A DNA stretch of 60,009 bases from Roseateles sp. GTDB taxonomy: Bacteria; Pseudomonadota; Gammaproteobacteria; Burkholderiales; Burkholderiaceae. Positions 42,724-51,598 of the stretch are shown in pieces. The notes beneath the pieces are model-generated. The model saw only the letters and a program-made list of their open reading frames with translations. It did no database searches and was not told where the DNA came from. Each line of letters begins with the position of its first letter. Position 1 is the stretch's first letter. The translations under genes were made by a program, and so were the position numbers. Where the stretch lies: positions 1 through 60,009 of the forward strand of contig JAFAMW010000066.1 of assembly GCA_019232985.1 (NCBI GenBank), written 5' to 3'.

Positions 42724-42990
42724 TCAGGCGAGCGCGCCGGCCCAGTCGCAGCGCAGCTGGCCGCGCCGGTGCATGTGCAGGCGCCAGGCGATGTACAGCG
42801 TCGGCAGCGGCAGCGCGACGACGCTCAGCGGCAGCATCGCGAGCTGGTCGGTCAGCACCCAGACGGGCAGCCACAGCCAGGCGAGCAGCCACAGGCCCAG
42901 CACGCCATCCCACGCGCACAGCTCGAGCGGGTTGCTGCCTCCGTGGACCAGCAACCAGCGTCTGATGCGTCGAATTTCCGTGAGCGACAT
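42724..42990 (-). CDS. Small two-helix membrane protein
   Basis: The protein has 88 residues. It starts MSLTEIRRIRRWLLVHGGSN and contains ELCAWDGVLGLWLLAWLWLP, then a second hydrophobic stretch (LAMLPLSVVALPLPTLYIAW) and a basic tail (RLHMHRRGQLRCDW). GGAGG lies seven bases before the ATG. Two tandem CGGTACCG palindromes are just upstream of its ribosome-binding site. The function is unknown. Confidence 0.6.
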   Translation of the reverse strand: MSLTEIRRIRRWLLVHGGSNPLELCAWDGVLGLWLLAWLWLPVWVLTDQLAMLPLSVVALPLPTLYIAWRLHMHRRGQLRCDWAGALA

Positions 42991-43000
42991 GGCCAACCTC

Positions 43001-43018
43001 CGGTACCGCACGGTACCG
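43001..43018. repeat. Tandem CGGTACCG palindromes
   Basis: CGGTACCG occurs at 43001-43008 and again at 43011-43018, one helical turn apart. Each copy is itself a palindrome. They lie in the 118-base divergent gap between the small membrane protein and the M20 peptidase, so they may be a two-site operator. Confidence 0.4.
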
Positions 43019-43080
43019 ATTTGCTATTTATCGGTCATCCGCGCCTCGTTGCACAGGGCATAAGAGGTCCAAGTCGATAA

Positions 43081-43091
43081 TTGTTCAACGA
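43081..43091. promoter_or_regulatory. Possible third FadR-type operator
   Basis: TTGTTCAACGA fits the FadR-subfamily consensus TNGTNNNACNA. With the preceding A it shares ten bases (ATTGTTCAAC) with the operators at 131 and 219, allowing for the central base. It lies 17 bases upstream of the carboxypeptidase ATG. The match is short, so chance is possible. Confidence 0.35.
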
Positions 43092-43108
43092 ATCGACCGG
43101 GAAATTCC

Positions 43109-44407
43109 ATGCCTAGCTTTCCCCAGGTAGCTGTCCGACGCTGCGTCGCAACGCTCGCGGCCGGCCTGTGCGCCGCCGTCGGGCTCGCCGCACCCGCGCG
43201 GGCCGAGCCCGAGAAGGCGCTGCTCGCGGCCGCCCGCGCCCAGCAGCAGCCGCTGCTCGCGACGCTCGGCCAGCTCTGCAATATCGAGAGCGGCAGCCGC
43301 GACCTCGCGGGCCTGAACCGCGTCGCGACCCTGCTTGCCCAACGTTTGCGCGGGCTCGGCGCGTCGGTTGAAACGATTGCGGCGCGCGGCGACGACGGCC
43401 AGCCGCATGGCGCGATGGTCAAAGGCGTGTTGCGCGGGCGCGGCAGCCGCTCGATCCTGCTGCTCGCCCATATGGACACGGTCTACGCGCGCGGCGACCT
43501 CGCGCACCAGCCTTTCGTGGTCCGCGGCGACCGCGCCTACGGCCTCGGCGTCGCCGACGACCGCCAGGGCCTGGCCGTGATCCTGCACGCGCTGGCCGTG
43601 ATCAAGGCGGCCGGCATTGACAGCTACGGGCGCATCACGGTGTTGTTCAATGCCGACGAAGAGATCGGCTCGGGCGGCTCGCACGGCCTGATCACGCGGC
43701 TCGCGAGCGAGGCCGACGCGGTCATGTCCTTCGAGGGCGCGAGCGCGAAGAGCGACGCGCTCGCGCTGTCGACGGCCGGCATCGGCTCGGTCAAGCTCAC
43801 GGTCCATGGCCGTGCGGCCCATGCGGGCGGCGCGCCGGGCGCGGGCGTCAACGCGCTCGTCGAGCTGTCGCACCAGATCCTCGCGCTGAACGACCTGTCG
43901 GACCCGGCGCGCGGCGTCAAGCTCAACTGGACGCTCGCGAGCGCGGGCACCGTGCGCAACATGATCCCGCCGCAGGCGACGGCCGAAGCCGACGTGCGCG
44001 TGCTCGACCCGGCCGACTACGACGCGCTCGAGAAGACCCTGCACGAGCGCGTCCAGAGCGTCGCGGTACCCGGCGCGACGGTCGAAGTCGCGCTCGCGCG
44101 CGGCCGCCCGCCGCTCAAGGCGACGCCGGTCGCCGCGCGCTTCGCGGCCCATGCGCAAGCCATCTACGCCGAGCTCGGCGCAACGCTCGGCGTCGAGGCC
44201 GAACCTGGCGGCGGCGGCACCGACGCGGCCTACGCCGGCCTCGAGGCCCATGGCCCGGTGGTCGAGCGCTTCGGCCTGCCGGGCGCGGGCGCGCACAGCC
44301 AGGACGCCGAATACGTGCTGGTCGGCTCGATCGTGCCGCGCCTCTACCTGGTCGCGCGGATGGTCGAAGATGTCGCGAACGACCGCTGGAACCCGAACCG
44401 AGAATAG
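43109..44407 (+). CDS. Secreted M20-family metallopeptidase, glutamate-carboxypeptidase (CPG2) type
   Basis: The protein has 432 residues with a signal peptide (CVATLAAGLCAAVGLAAPAR, then AEPEK). Two-zinc M20 landmarks are LLLAHMDTVYARGD, YGLGVADDRQGLAVI with the bridging Asp, LFNADEEIGSGGSHGL with the catalytic Glu pair, and GAHSQDAEYV. The dimerisation domain has VHGRAAHAGGAPGAGVNALV. CPG2 enzymes release C-terminal glutamate from folates and peptides. A serine hydrolase follows after 26 bases. Confidence 0.92.
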   Translation: MPSFPQVAVRRCVATLAAGLCAAVGLAAPARAEPEKALLAAARAQQQPLLATLGQLCNIESGSRDLAGLNRVATLLAQRLRGLGASVETIAARGDDGQPHGAMVKGVLRGRGSRSILLLAHMDTVYARGDLAHQPFVVRGDRAYGLGVADDRQGLAVILHALAVIKAAGIDSYGRITVLFNADEEIGSGGSHGLITRLASEADAVMSFEGASAKSDALALSTAGIGSVKLTVHGRAAHAGGAPGAGVNALVELSHQILALNDLSDPARGVKLNWTLASAGTVRNMIPPQATAEADVRVLDPADYDALEKTLHERVQSVAVPGATVEVALARGRPPLKATPVAARFAAHAQAIYAELGATLGVEAEPGGGGTDAAYAGLEAHGPVVERFGLPGAGAHSQDAEYVLVGSIVPRLYLVARMVEDVANDRWNPNRE

Positions 44408-44433
44408 ACAGAGAAAGCTCCGCAGAAGACCCT

Positions 44434-45765
44434 ATGCACCAAGCTCCCCTGAAGCGCCGCAGCCTGCTCGCCGCGGCCGGCCTGCTCGCCCTGCCCGAAA
44501 TGCCGAGTCTTGCCGCCGGCGCCGACCCCCACGCGGCGCTGAGCGCCGAACTCCAGGCCGTCGTCGACGACGCGCGCTGGCCGCTCGCGGGCCTGTCGGT
44601 CTACAGCGTCGCGCCCGGGCGCAAGCCGTTCAGCGCGCAGTTCGGCGCCGCGCATTTCGCGCCGAACCGTCCGATCACGCCGGACACGCTGTTCCGCGTC
44701 GCGTCGCTGAGCAAGCTCGTCACGGGCCTCGGCGCGCTGCGCCTCGCCGAAGCCGGCAAGCTCGACCTCGACGCCGATGTCGGCGAGGTGCTCGGCGCGC
44801 GCGTGCGCAACCCGGCCTTCGAGCACGAACCGATCCGCGTGCGCCACCTGCTGAGCCACCTGAGCTCGCTGCGCGACGACGGCGGCATCGCGTTCCCGGC
44901 CGGCGTCAAGCTCGCCGAGGAGCTCGCCAAGCCCGGCAGCAAGAGCTGGAGCGGCGACCACGCGCCGGGCGAGTACTTCACCTACTGCAACCTCAACTAC
45001 GGCCTGCTCGCGAGCGCGATGGAGCGCGCGACCGGCCAGCGCTTCGACGCGCTGATGCAGCAATGGGTGCTCGCGCCACTCGGCATGCAGGGCGGCTTCA
45101 ACGGCCTCGCGCTGAGCCCGGCCGAGCAGGCGAACGTCGCGACGCTGTACCGCCGCCAGCGCGTCGGGCCGGCCAGGGACGGCCGTAGCGAGGACGTCGA
45201 GGTCTGGGACCTCGCCGCGCCCTGGCGCGCCCAGGCCGACGACCTCGACGCGAAGCCGCTCGCCGCGATCCCGGGCCTCGACGACGCCTACCGGCCCGGC
45301 GACAACGGCACGCTGTTCAGCCCGCAGGGCGGCCTGCGCGTGCGCGTCGCCGACCTCGCGCGCGTGCTCGACATGCTCATGGCCGACGGCGCGATCGACG
45401 GCCAGCGCTTCGTGACGCGCGCGAGCGTCGACCGCATGTTCACCGAGACCTGGCGCCACGAACTCGCCAAGGGCAACGGCGACACGCTCGGCGGCCTGTT
45501 CGAGGCCTGGGGCCTCGGCGCCCAGCATTTCATCGACCGCAGCGCGCCGGGCTGGGGCGACCGCCTCGTGCCGGCCGGCGGCCTGCAGGCCTGGGGCCAC
45601 CTGGGCTTCGCCTACGGCCTCGAAGCCGCGCTGCTGCTCGACCGCAAGACGCGCCGCGGCGCCGTCTACGTCCTGAACGGCCACAGCGCCGAGCCGACCA
45701 CGCACCGCGGCCGCTACAGCAGCTTCCCGGCCTGGCAGGAACGCATCAACGGCCTGCTGCTCTGA
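44434..45765 (+). CDS. Exported beta-lactamase-family serine hydrolase
   Basis: The protein has 443 residues with a signal sequence of Tat-like look (KRRSLLAAAGLLALPEMPSL). The class C beta-lactamase/esterase fold is marked by the nucleophile in FRVASLSKLVTGLGALRL (SxxK, S-L-S-K), the YxN-type motif in YFTYCNLNYGLLASAM and HLLSHLSSLRDDGG. A late loop LQAWGHLGFAYG may supply the HxG triad. Substrate could be an ester, peptide or D-amino-acid linkage. Confidence 0.88.
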   Translation: MHQAPLKRRSLLAAAGLLALPEMPSLAAGADPHAALSAELQAVVDDARWPLAGLSVYSVAPGRKPFSAQFGAAHFAPNRPITPDTLFRVASLSKLVTGLGALRLAEAGKLDLDADVGEVLGARVRNPAFEHEPIRVRHLLSHLSSLRDDGGIAFPAGVKLAEELAKPGSKSWSGDHAPGEYFTYCNLNYGLLASAMERATGQRFDALMQQWVLAPLGMQGGFNGLALSPAEQANVATLYRRQRVGPARDGRSEDVEVWDLAAPWRAQADDLDAKPLAAIPGLDDAYRPGDNGTLFSPQGGLRVRVADLARVLDMLMADGAIDGQRFVTRASVDRMFTETWRHELAKGNGDTLGGLFEAWGLGAQHFIDRSAPGWGDRLVPAGGLQAWGHLGFAYGLEAALLLDRKTRRGAVYVLNGHSAEPTTHRGRYSSFPAWQERINGLLL

Positions 45766-45773
45766 GCCCCGCC

Positions 45774-46481
45774 ATGCGAGTCCTGATCGTCGAAGACAAC
45801 CCCGACCTCGTCGCGAACCTGTTCGCCTACCTCGAGCCGCTCGGCTACACGCTCGACGTGGCGCGGCGCGGCGACACCGGCCTGACGGCCGCGACGCGCG
45901 GCGAGTACGACGCGATCGTGCTCGACCTGATGCTGCCGGGCCTGGACGGCGTCGAGCTGTGCCAGCGCCTGCGCCAGGAACGGCAGCTCGACACGCCGAT
46001 CCTGATGCTCACGGCGCGCGACACGCTCGCCGACAAGACCGCCGGCTTCGGCAGCGGTGCCGACGACTACCTGGTCAAGCCTTTCTCGCTCGCCGAGCTC
46101 GACCTGCGCCTGAAGGCGCTGATGCGGCGCGCGCGCGGCGGCGGCCCCGGCACGCGCCTGCAGGTCGGCGAGCTCAGCTTCGAGCGCGACACCCTGCGCG
46201 TGCAGCGCGCGGGCCGCTCGGTCGAGCTCACGCCGACCGGCTACAAGCTGCTCGCCGCGCTGATGCGCGCGGCGCCGCGCCTCGTCACGCGCGAGTCGCT
46301 GGTCTACGAGATCTGGGGCGACGAGCCGCCCGACAGCGACGCGCTGCGCACCCATATCCACGCGCTGCGCCAGGCGATCGACAAGCCCTTCGACACGGCG
46401 CTGCTGCGCACCGTGCAAGGGCAGGGCTGGCGCCTCGACGCGTCGACCGACAGCGACATCGGCCATGGCGACGAGGGCTGA
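45774..46481 (+). CDS. OmpR-type response regulator
   Basis: The protein has 235 residues. The receiver domain has MRVLIVEDNPDLVANL, the phospho-Asp in AIVLDLMLPGLDGVE and Lys in YLVKPFSLAELDLR. The winged-helix domain follows with FERDTLRVQRAGRSVELTPT and DALRTHIHALRQAIDKPF. It overlaps its kinase gene by 17 bases, and the glycosyltransferase operon follows directly. The likely role is control of envelope modification, similar to PmrA in spirit. Confidence 0.93.
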   Translation: MRVLIVEDNPDLVANLFAYLEPLGYTLDVARRGDTGLTAATRGEYDAIVLDLMLPGLDGVELCQRLRQERQLDTPILMLTARDTLADKTAGFGSGADDYLVKPFSLAELDLRLKALMRRARGGGPGTRLQVGELSFERDTLRVQRAGRSVELTPTGYKLLAALMRAAPRLVTRESLVYEIWGDEPPDSDALRTHIHALRQAIDKPFDTALLRTVQGQGWRLDASTDSDIGHGDEG

Positions 46482-47793
46482 GCGCGGCGCCGGCGGGCCG
46501 CCGTCGAGCCCGTTCGACCGCGAGCCCGGCGCGAAGCGCCAGCCCTGGGGCCATTCGCTCGCGAGCCGCATCGTCGCCGCCCATGTGCTGCTCGTGATCG
46601 CCGTGGCCGCGCTGTTCGCCGTCGTGTTCGAGTACGCGCGCGAGCAGGTCGACCATTACGTCGTGCGCCGCCGCCTCGAAGTCGTGTCCGAGTGGCGGCT
46701 GCACGGCGGCCTGCAGCCGGGCGGGGCGCAGATGACGCCCGAGGTCGCGTTCTACCGCGGCGCCGAGATTCCGGCCTACCTCGTCGACCTGCCGCCGGGC
46801 TTCCAGTCGGTCGACGACGGCCAGCACGCGCTCGACGCGCTCGTCGGCGCGACGCCGGACGGCCAGCGCTGGGTCGCCGTCGACCTGGTCAGCGACTTCG
46901 AGCATGTCGAGCACAGGATCTATTTCCTGCTCGCGGCCTGCCTGGCCGCCGCCGGCAGCATCGCGACGCTGCTCGCGCTCGCGACGACGGGCCGCGTGCT
47001 GGAGCCGCTCACGGCGCTCACGCGCGCGGTGCGCAGCGACACCCTCGCCGACGCGCCCGAGCTGCTCGCGCGGCGCGACGAGATCGGCGTGCTCGCGCGC
47101 GTGTTCGCGGCCCACGCCGAGGCGCTGCGCGCGGCGCTCGACCGCGAGCAGCTGTTCACCGGGGACGTCAGCCACGAGCTGCGCACGCCGCTCGCCGTGA
47201 TGCGCGGCGCGGCCGAGGTGCTCGCGCTGCAGCCGCAGGCCAACGAGGCCGCGCGCGCCGCGATCGAGCGAATCGAGCGCACCGCGCGCGACGCGGCCGG
47301 CCGCGTCACGGCGCTGCTGCTGCTGTCGCGTGCGCCCGAGCGGCTCGGCGCGCCGCGCATCGAGCTGCACGAGCTCTGCGAGCGCGAGCTGCGCCGCTGC
47401 GAGCCGCTGCTCGCGGGCATGCCGGTCGCGCTGCGCCTCGACGGCGACGCGCGCGTGCACGTCCACGCGGCGCCGGAGCTCGTCGAGATGGTCGTCGGCA
47501 ACCTGCTGCGCAACGCCTGCCAGCACACGCGCGAGGGCGCGATCGTCGTGCGCCTCGAGCGCGCGGCCTTGAGCGTGACCGACACCGGCCCGGGCCTGCC
47601 GCCGCAGGTCGCGGCGCGGCTGTTCGAGCGCATCGAGCCCGTGCAGGCGCCGCGCGACGGCCGCGGCGCGGGCCTCGGCCTCGCCATCGTCAAGCGCATC
47701 GTCGAGCACCTGGGCTGGCGCGTGCGCGTCGAGCAGCCCGGCGCAGGCGGGACGCGCTTCCTGATCGAATTCAGCGAATTCACGGCGCCTTGA
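46465..47793 (+). CDS. Sensor histidine kinase
   Basis: The protein has 442 residues. Two helices (IVAAHVLLVIAVAALFAVVF; IYFLLAACLAAAGSIATLLA) enclose a periplasmic loop of about 95 residues. A HAMP-like linker is followed by HisKA with [20 protein letters not shown] and the ATPase domain with NLLRNACQHTREGAI, VTDTGPGLPP and GAGLGLAIVKRIVEHL. The signal is unknown. It is the partner of the overlapping OmpR-type regulator. Confidence 0.93.
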   Translation: MATRAERGAGGPPSSPFDREPGAKRQPWGHSLASRIVAAHVLLVIAVAALFAVVFEYAREQVDHYVVRRRLEVVSEWRLHGGLQPGGAQMTPEVAFYRGAEIPAYLVDLPPGFQSVDDGQHALDALVGATPDGQRWVAVDLVSDFEHVEHRIYFLLAACLAAAGSIATLLALATTGRVLEPLTALTRAVRSDTLADAPELLARRDEIGVLARVFAAHAEALRAALDREQLFTGDVSHELRTPLAVMRGAAEVLALQPQANEAARAAIERIERTARDAAGRVTALLLLSRAPERLGAPRIELHELCERELRRCEPLLAGMPVALRLDGDARVHVHAAPELVEMVVGNLLRNACQHTREGAIVVRLERAALSVTDTGPGLPPQVAARLFERIEPVQAPRDGRGAGLGLAIVKRIVEHLGWRVRVEQPGAGGTRFLIEFSEFTAP

Positions 47794-47826
47794 CGCCCGG
47801 CACGAAATTTTCGGTTCCAATTGCGC

Positions 47827-48189
47827 ATGTCTCCGTTTTTCCGCTACAGCTTCGTCGGCGCGGGCGCGACGCTGCTGCACTACCTGGTCCTCACGCTGCT
47901 CGTCGAGTGGGCCCGCTGGCCGGCCGGCTGGGCCGCCGTTTGCGGCGCCGCGTGCGGCGCGGTGTTCGCCTACCTCGGCAACCGCCGCCACACCTTCGGC
48001 GCCGACGCCGCCCACGCGCAGGCGCTGCCGCGCTTCCTGAGCGTCGCCGTGCTGACGGCCGTGCTCAGCGGCACGCTCGTCGCGCTCGGCGCCCGGCTCG
48101 GCGTCCACTACCTGATCGCCCAGGCGCTCGCCTCGGGCATGGCCCTGCTGCTGGGCTACCGTCTCAACAAACGCTGGAGCTTTGCATGA
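47827..48189 (+). CDS. GtrA-family membrane protein
   Basis: The protein has 120 residues and four helices: FFRYSFVGAGATLLHYLVLT, AAVCGAACGAVFAYLGNRRH (GtrA's NRRxTF motif with TF following), FLSVAVLTAVLSGTLVALG and AQALASGMALLLGYRLNKRW (NKRWSF). GtrA proteins help flip polyprenyl-linked sugars across the inner membrane. Its TGA overlaps the ATG of the GT2 gene, the natural GtrA-GtrB pair. Confidence 0.9.
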   Translation: MSPFFRYSFVGAGATLLHYLVLTLLVEWARWPAGWAAVCGAACGAVFAYLGNRRHTFGADAAHAQALPRFLSVAVLTAVLSGTLVALGARLGVHYLIAQALASGMALLLGYRLNKRWSFA

Positions 48190-49220
48190 ACGCCGGCCAT
48201 CCCCAGGGCACCGTGAACGGCCCGCCCGTCCTCCTCAGCGTCGTCGTGCCGATGTTCAACGAGCAGGAATCGCTGCCGCTGCTGCACCGCCGCCTGCTCG
48301 ACGTCGTCGGCGAACTGCCGGGCGGCGCCGAGATCGTCTACGTCGACGACGGCAGCCGCGACGACACGCCCAAGCTGCTCAAGGCGCTGCGGGTGGCGTG
48401 CCCGATCGTCAGCGTCGTGCGCTTCAGCCGCAACTTCGGCAAGGAACAGGCGATCACGGCCGGCCTGCACCTCGCGCGCGGCGCCGTCGTCGTCGTCATG
48501 GACAGCGACCTGCAGCACCCGCCCGAGCGCATTCCCGACATGATCGAAGCCTGGCGCGGCGGCGCCGACGTCGTCAACATGCGCCGGCGCAGCCGCGCCG
48601 ACGAGTCCTGGCTCAAGCGCCAGGCCGCGGGCTCGTTCTACAGGATCATCAACAGCCTCAGCGACATGCCGATCCCGGCCGACGTCGGCGACTTTCGCCT
48701 GTTCAGCCGGCGCGCCGTCGACGCGCTGAACCAGCTGCCCGAGCGCAACCGCTTCATGAAGGGCCTGTTCGCGTGGATCGGCTTCCCGACCGCGACGCTC
48801 GAGTACGACGTCGCCGAGCGCGCCGGCGGCACGAGCAAGTGGCGCTTCCGCGCGCTGTGGCATTTCGCGGTCGAGGGCATCACGGCGTTCTCGATCCAGC
48901 CGCTCAAGCTCGCCAGCAAGGTCGGCCTGCTGTCGAGCTCGCTCGCGTTCGCCTACGCGTTCTACATCTTCGTGCGCGCGCTCGCCTACGGCGACCCGGT
49001 CGCCGGCTACCCGACGCTGATCGTCGTGATCCTGATGCTCGGCGGCCTGCAGCTGCTCGCGATCGGCGTGCTCGGCGAATACATCGGCCGGCTGAGCCTC
49101 GAGAGCAAGCGCCGCCCGCTCTACCTGATCGAGAACTACGAGCCCGCGCTCGTGCACGACGGCCGCCACGCGGCCGGAAATGCGGGCGAAGCGGCGGCGA
49201 TCCAGCACCACGATGAATAG
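48186..49220 (+). CDS. GT2-family glycosyltransferase (DPM1/GtrB/ArnC-like)
   Basis: The protein has 344 residues. The GT-A domain has VVVPMFNEQESLPLLHRRLL, VYVDDGSRDDTPKLL, VRFSRNFGKEQAITAGLHLA, and the DxD-like VVMDSDLQHPPE. DVGDFRLFSRRAVDALNQLP follows. Two C-terminal helices (LLSSSLAFAYAFYIFVRALA; TLIVVILMLGGLQLLAIGVL) are as in polyprenyl-phosphate glycosyltransferases. It should load a sugar onto undecaprenyl phosphate for the next enzyme to use. Confidence 0.92.
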   Translation: MNAGHPQGTVNGPPVLLSVVVPMFNEQESLPLLHRRLLDVVGELPGGAEIVYVDDGSRDDTPKLLKALRVACPIVSVVRFSRNFGKEQAITAGLHLARGAVVVVMDSDLQHPPERIPDMIEAWRGGADVVNMRRRSRADESWLKRQAAGSFYRIINSLSDMPIPADVGDFRLFSRRAVDALNQLPERNRFMKGLFAWIGFPTATLEYDVAERAGGTSKWRFRALWHFAVEGITAFSIQPLKLASKVGLLSSSLAFAYAFYIFVRALAYGDPVAGYPTLIVVILMLGGLQLLAIGVLGEYIGRLSLESKRRPLYLIENYEPALVHDGRHAAGNAGEAAAIQHHDE

Positions 49221-49223
49221 ACG

Positions 49224-50771
49224 ATGAGCGGGGATCGCCTGAAGTCGCGCGCCGGCGCCGCCGGCCGCTGGGTCTGGCCGCTCGTCGCGGCCGTCGTGCT
49301 CGTTCGCCTGATCGCGATGGCCGTGCTGCCCTTGATGGACACGACCGAGGCGCGCTACGGCGAGATCGCGCGCAAGATGATGGTGCTCGGCGACTGGGTC
49401 ACGCCCTGGCACGACTGGGGCGTGCCGTTCTGGGCCAAGCCGCCGCTGCCGTTCTGGATCAGCGCCGCGAGCATGAAGCTGTTCGGCGTCAGCGAGTTCG
49501 CGGCGCGCCTGCCGCACCTGCTGTGCGGCGTCGCGATCGCGTGGCTCGGCTGGCGCTTCGCGCGCGACTGGATGGGCCGGCGCGAGGCGCGCCTCGGCAC
49601 CGCCGTGATGGCCGGCTCGGCCGTGTTCTTCGTGTCGGTCGGCGCCGTGATGACGGACACCGTGCTCGTGCTCACGACCTTCTGGATCGCGACGAGCTTC
49701 TGGGGCGCGCTGCACGCGGCCGACCCGGCCGAGCAGCGCCGCGCGGGCTGGCTGCTCGCGGTCGCCGCGGGCCTGGGCCTGCTCGCGAAGGGGCCGGTGT
49801 CCTGGGTGCTGCCGGGCATGGGCCTGCTCGTCTGGGCGATCTGGGAGCGCCGCTGGCGCGATATCTGGCGCTGCATCCCCTGGGTCCGCGGCCTGCTGCT
49901 CGCGCTGCTGATCGCCGTGCCCTGGTACGGGCTCGCCGAGCTGCGCACGCCGGGCTTTCTCGACTACTTCATCGTCGGCGAGCATTTCCACCGCTTCCTG
50001 ACGCCGGGCTGGAAGGGCGACCTCTACGGCCACGCGCACGAGTACAAGCCCGGCACGATCTGGGTGTTCGCGCTGCTCGCGCTGCTGCCGTGGACGCTGC
50101 TCGCGCCGCTCGCGGCCTGGGTCTGGCGCAAGACGCCGACGCCGGCCTCGGGCACGCCGGCCGGCGCGCTCGAGCGCTCGCTCACGCGCTTCCTGTGGCT
50201 GCAGGCGCTGCTGCCGCTGCTGTTCTTCACGGCCGCGCGCAACATCATCTGGCCCTACGCGCTGCCCTCGCTGCCGCTGCTCGCGCTGCTGCTCGGGCGC
50301 TGGTTCGCGCGCCGCTCGGCGACGGCCGAGCGCTGGGTCTGCGCGGGCCTCGTCGTGCTGATGCTGCTGACCGGCGGCGCGATGGTCGAGCTGTTCGCGT
50401 CCAAGCGCGTCGACGACCTCAGCGCGCGCGACCTCGCACGCCGCTTCGTCGCTGTCGCGCGGCCCGACCAGGCGCTGCTCTACGTCGGCGTGACGCGGCC
50501 GTTCTCGGCGAACTTCTACAGCGCGGGCCGCGCGTTCGAGCTGCACTCGTTCGACGCGGTGCTCGAGCGCGAGCGCCCCGACGACCTGCAGGGCCAGTTC
50601 GTCGCGATCGCGCCGGCGCAGGAACACGACCTGCCGGCCGCGGGCCTCGAGATCGTCCAGCGCCTCGGCGTGTTCGGCCGCGACGAACTGCTCCAGGTGC
50701 GCGCGGCGCGCAACGTCGCGCTGCTCGGGGCGGCGGCGCCGGCCGCCGCCGCGGGCCGAGGGTTCCGATGA
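49224..50771 (+). CDS. ArnT-like GT-C glycosyltransferase (PMT_2 family)
   Basis: The protein has 515 residues and about twelve helices. The first periplasmic loop carries LPLMDTTEARYGEIARKMMV and DWGVPFWAKPPLPFWI, as in ArnT and related GT83/39 enzymes (the 'D-x-x-E-x-R-Y' and 'K-P-P-L' pattern). LLAKGPVSWVLPGMG and FFTAARNIIWPYALPSLPLL follow. The C-terminal part is a soluble domain. It probably transfers a sugar from undecaprenyl phosphate to lipid A or another envelope acceptor. The sugar is not known. Confidence 0.9.
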   Translation: MSGDRLKSRAGAAGRWVWPLVAAVVLVRLIAMAVLPLMDTTEARYGEIARKMMVLGDWVTPWHDWGVPFWAKPPLPFWISAASMKLFGVSEFAARLPHLLCGVAIAWLGWRFARDWMGRREARLGTAVMAGSAVFFVSVGAVMTDTVLVLTTFWIATSFWGALHAADPAEQRRAGWLLAVAAGLGLLAKGPVSWVLPGMGLLVWAIWERRWRDIWRCIPWVRGLLLALLIAVPWYGLAELRTPGFLDYFIVGEHFHRFLTPGWKGDLYGHAHEYKPGTIWVFALLALLPWTLLAPLAAWVWRKTPTPASGTPAGALERSLTRFLWLQALLPLLFFTAARNIIWPYALPSLPLLALLLGRWFARRSATAERWVCAGLVVLMLLTGGAMVELFASKRVDDLSARDLARRFVAVARPDQALLYVGVTRPFSANFYSAGRAFELHSFDAVLERERPDDLQGQFVAIAPAQEHDLPAAGLEIVQRLGVFGRDELLQVRAARNVALLGAAAPAAAAGRGFR

Positions 50772-51577
50772 GGTCGCTCGGCGTCTGCGCCGACGACTTC
50801 GGCCTGTCGCCCGGCATCGACGCGGGCGTGCTCGAGCTCGTCGCGGCGCGCCGCCTGTCGGCCGTCGCGTGCATGAGCCGCGCGCCGGCCTGGCGCGCCG
50901 ACGCGGCCTGCCTGGCCTCGCTCGACGTCGACATGGGCCTGCACCTGAGCTTCACCGAGCCCGGCGCGAGCGACTGGCAGATGGGCCTGCAGATGTTCAT
51001 CGTCCGAGCGCTCGCAGGCCTGCTGCCGCAGGCGCGCCTGCGCGCCGAGATCGCGGCGCAGCTCGACGCGTTCGAGGATGCCGCGGGCCGCGCGCCCGAC
51101 TTCGTCGACGGCCACCAGCATGTGCACCAGCTGCCCCATGTGCGCGACGCGCTGCTGACCGAGCTGAGCGCGCGCTACGCGACGAACCGCCCGTGGCTGC
51201 GCGACACGCGGCCGCCGCGCGGCCGCGCGGCCGACGCGCCCGACGCGCGCAAGCAGCGCCTGATCGCGGCGCTCGGCGCGAAGGGCCTCGCGCGCCTCGC
51301 CGCGCTGCTGGGCTGGCGCCAGAACCGCGACCTCGTCGGCGTCTACGGCTTCGAGGGCGACGCGGCGACGTACCGCGAGCGCCTGCGCGGCTGGCTCGCC
51401 GAGGCCGGCGAGGGCACGCTGCTGATGGTCCACCCGGGCCGCGGCGACGCGCTGATCGGCGACGGCATCGCGGCCGCGCGGCGCTGGGAGCACGAGGTGC
51501 TCGCGAGCGACGCGTTCGGGGCCATGCTCGAGGAGCGCGGGCTCGAGGTGCGGCGCCTGTCGCGCGTGCTGGCCTGA
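50768..51577 (+). CDS. ChbG/HpnK-family (YdjC-like) deacetylase
   Basis: The protein has 269 residues. The YdjC-fold metal site is seen in VCADDFGLSPGIDAGVLELV (Asp pair), MGLHLSFTEPG (His) and FVDGHQHVHQLPHVRDALL (HxH). LLMVHPGRGDA completes it. Family members remove acetyl groups from amino sugars; HpnK acts on hopanoid sugars. As the last gene of the operon, with an ATGA overlap on the ArnT-like gene, it may deacetylate the attached or carrier-linked sugar. Confidence 0.9.
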   Translation: MRSLGVCADDFGLSPGIDAGVLELVAARRLSAVACMSRAPAWRADAACLASLDVDMGLHLSFTEPGASDWQMGLQMFIVRALAGLLPQARLRAEIAAQLDAFEDAAGRAPDFVDGHQHVHQLPHVRDALLTELSARYATNRPWLRDTRPPRGRAADAPDARKQRLIAALGAKGLARLAALLGWRQNRDLVGVYGFEGDAATYRERLRGWLAEAGEGTLLMVHPGRGDALIGDGIAAARRWEHEVLASDAFGAMLEERGLEVRRLSRVLA

Positions 51578-51598
51578 GCGCTTCGGGCCGGCCGCCGC

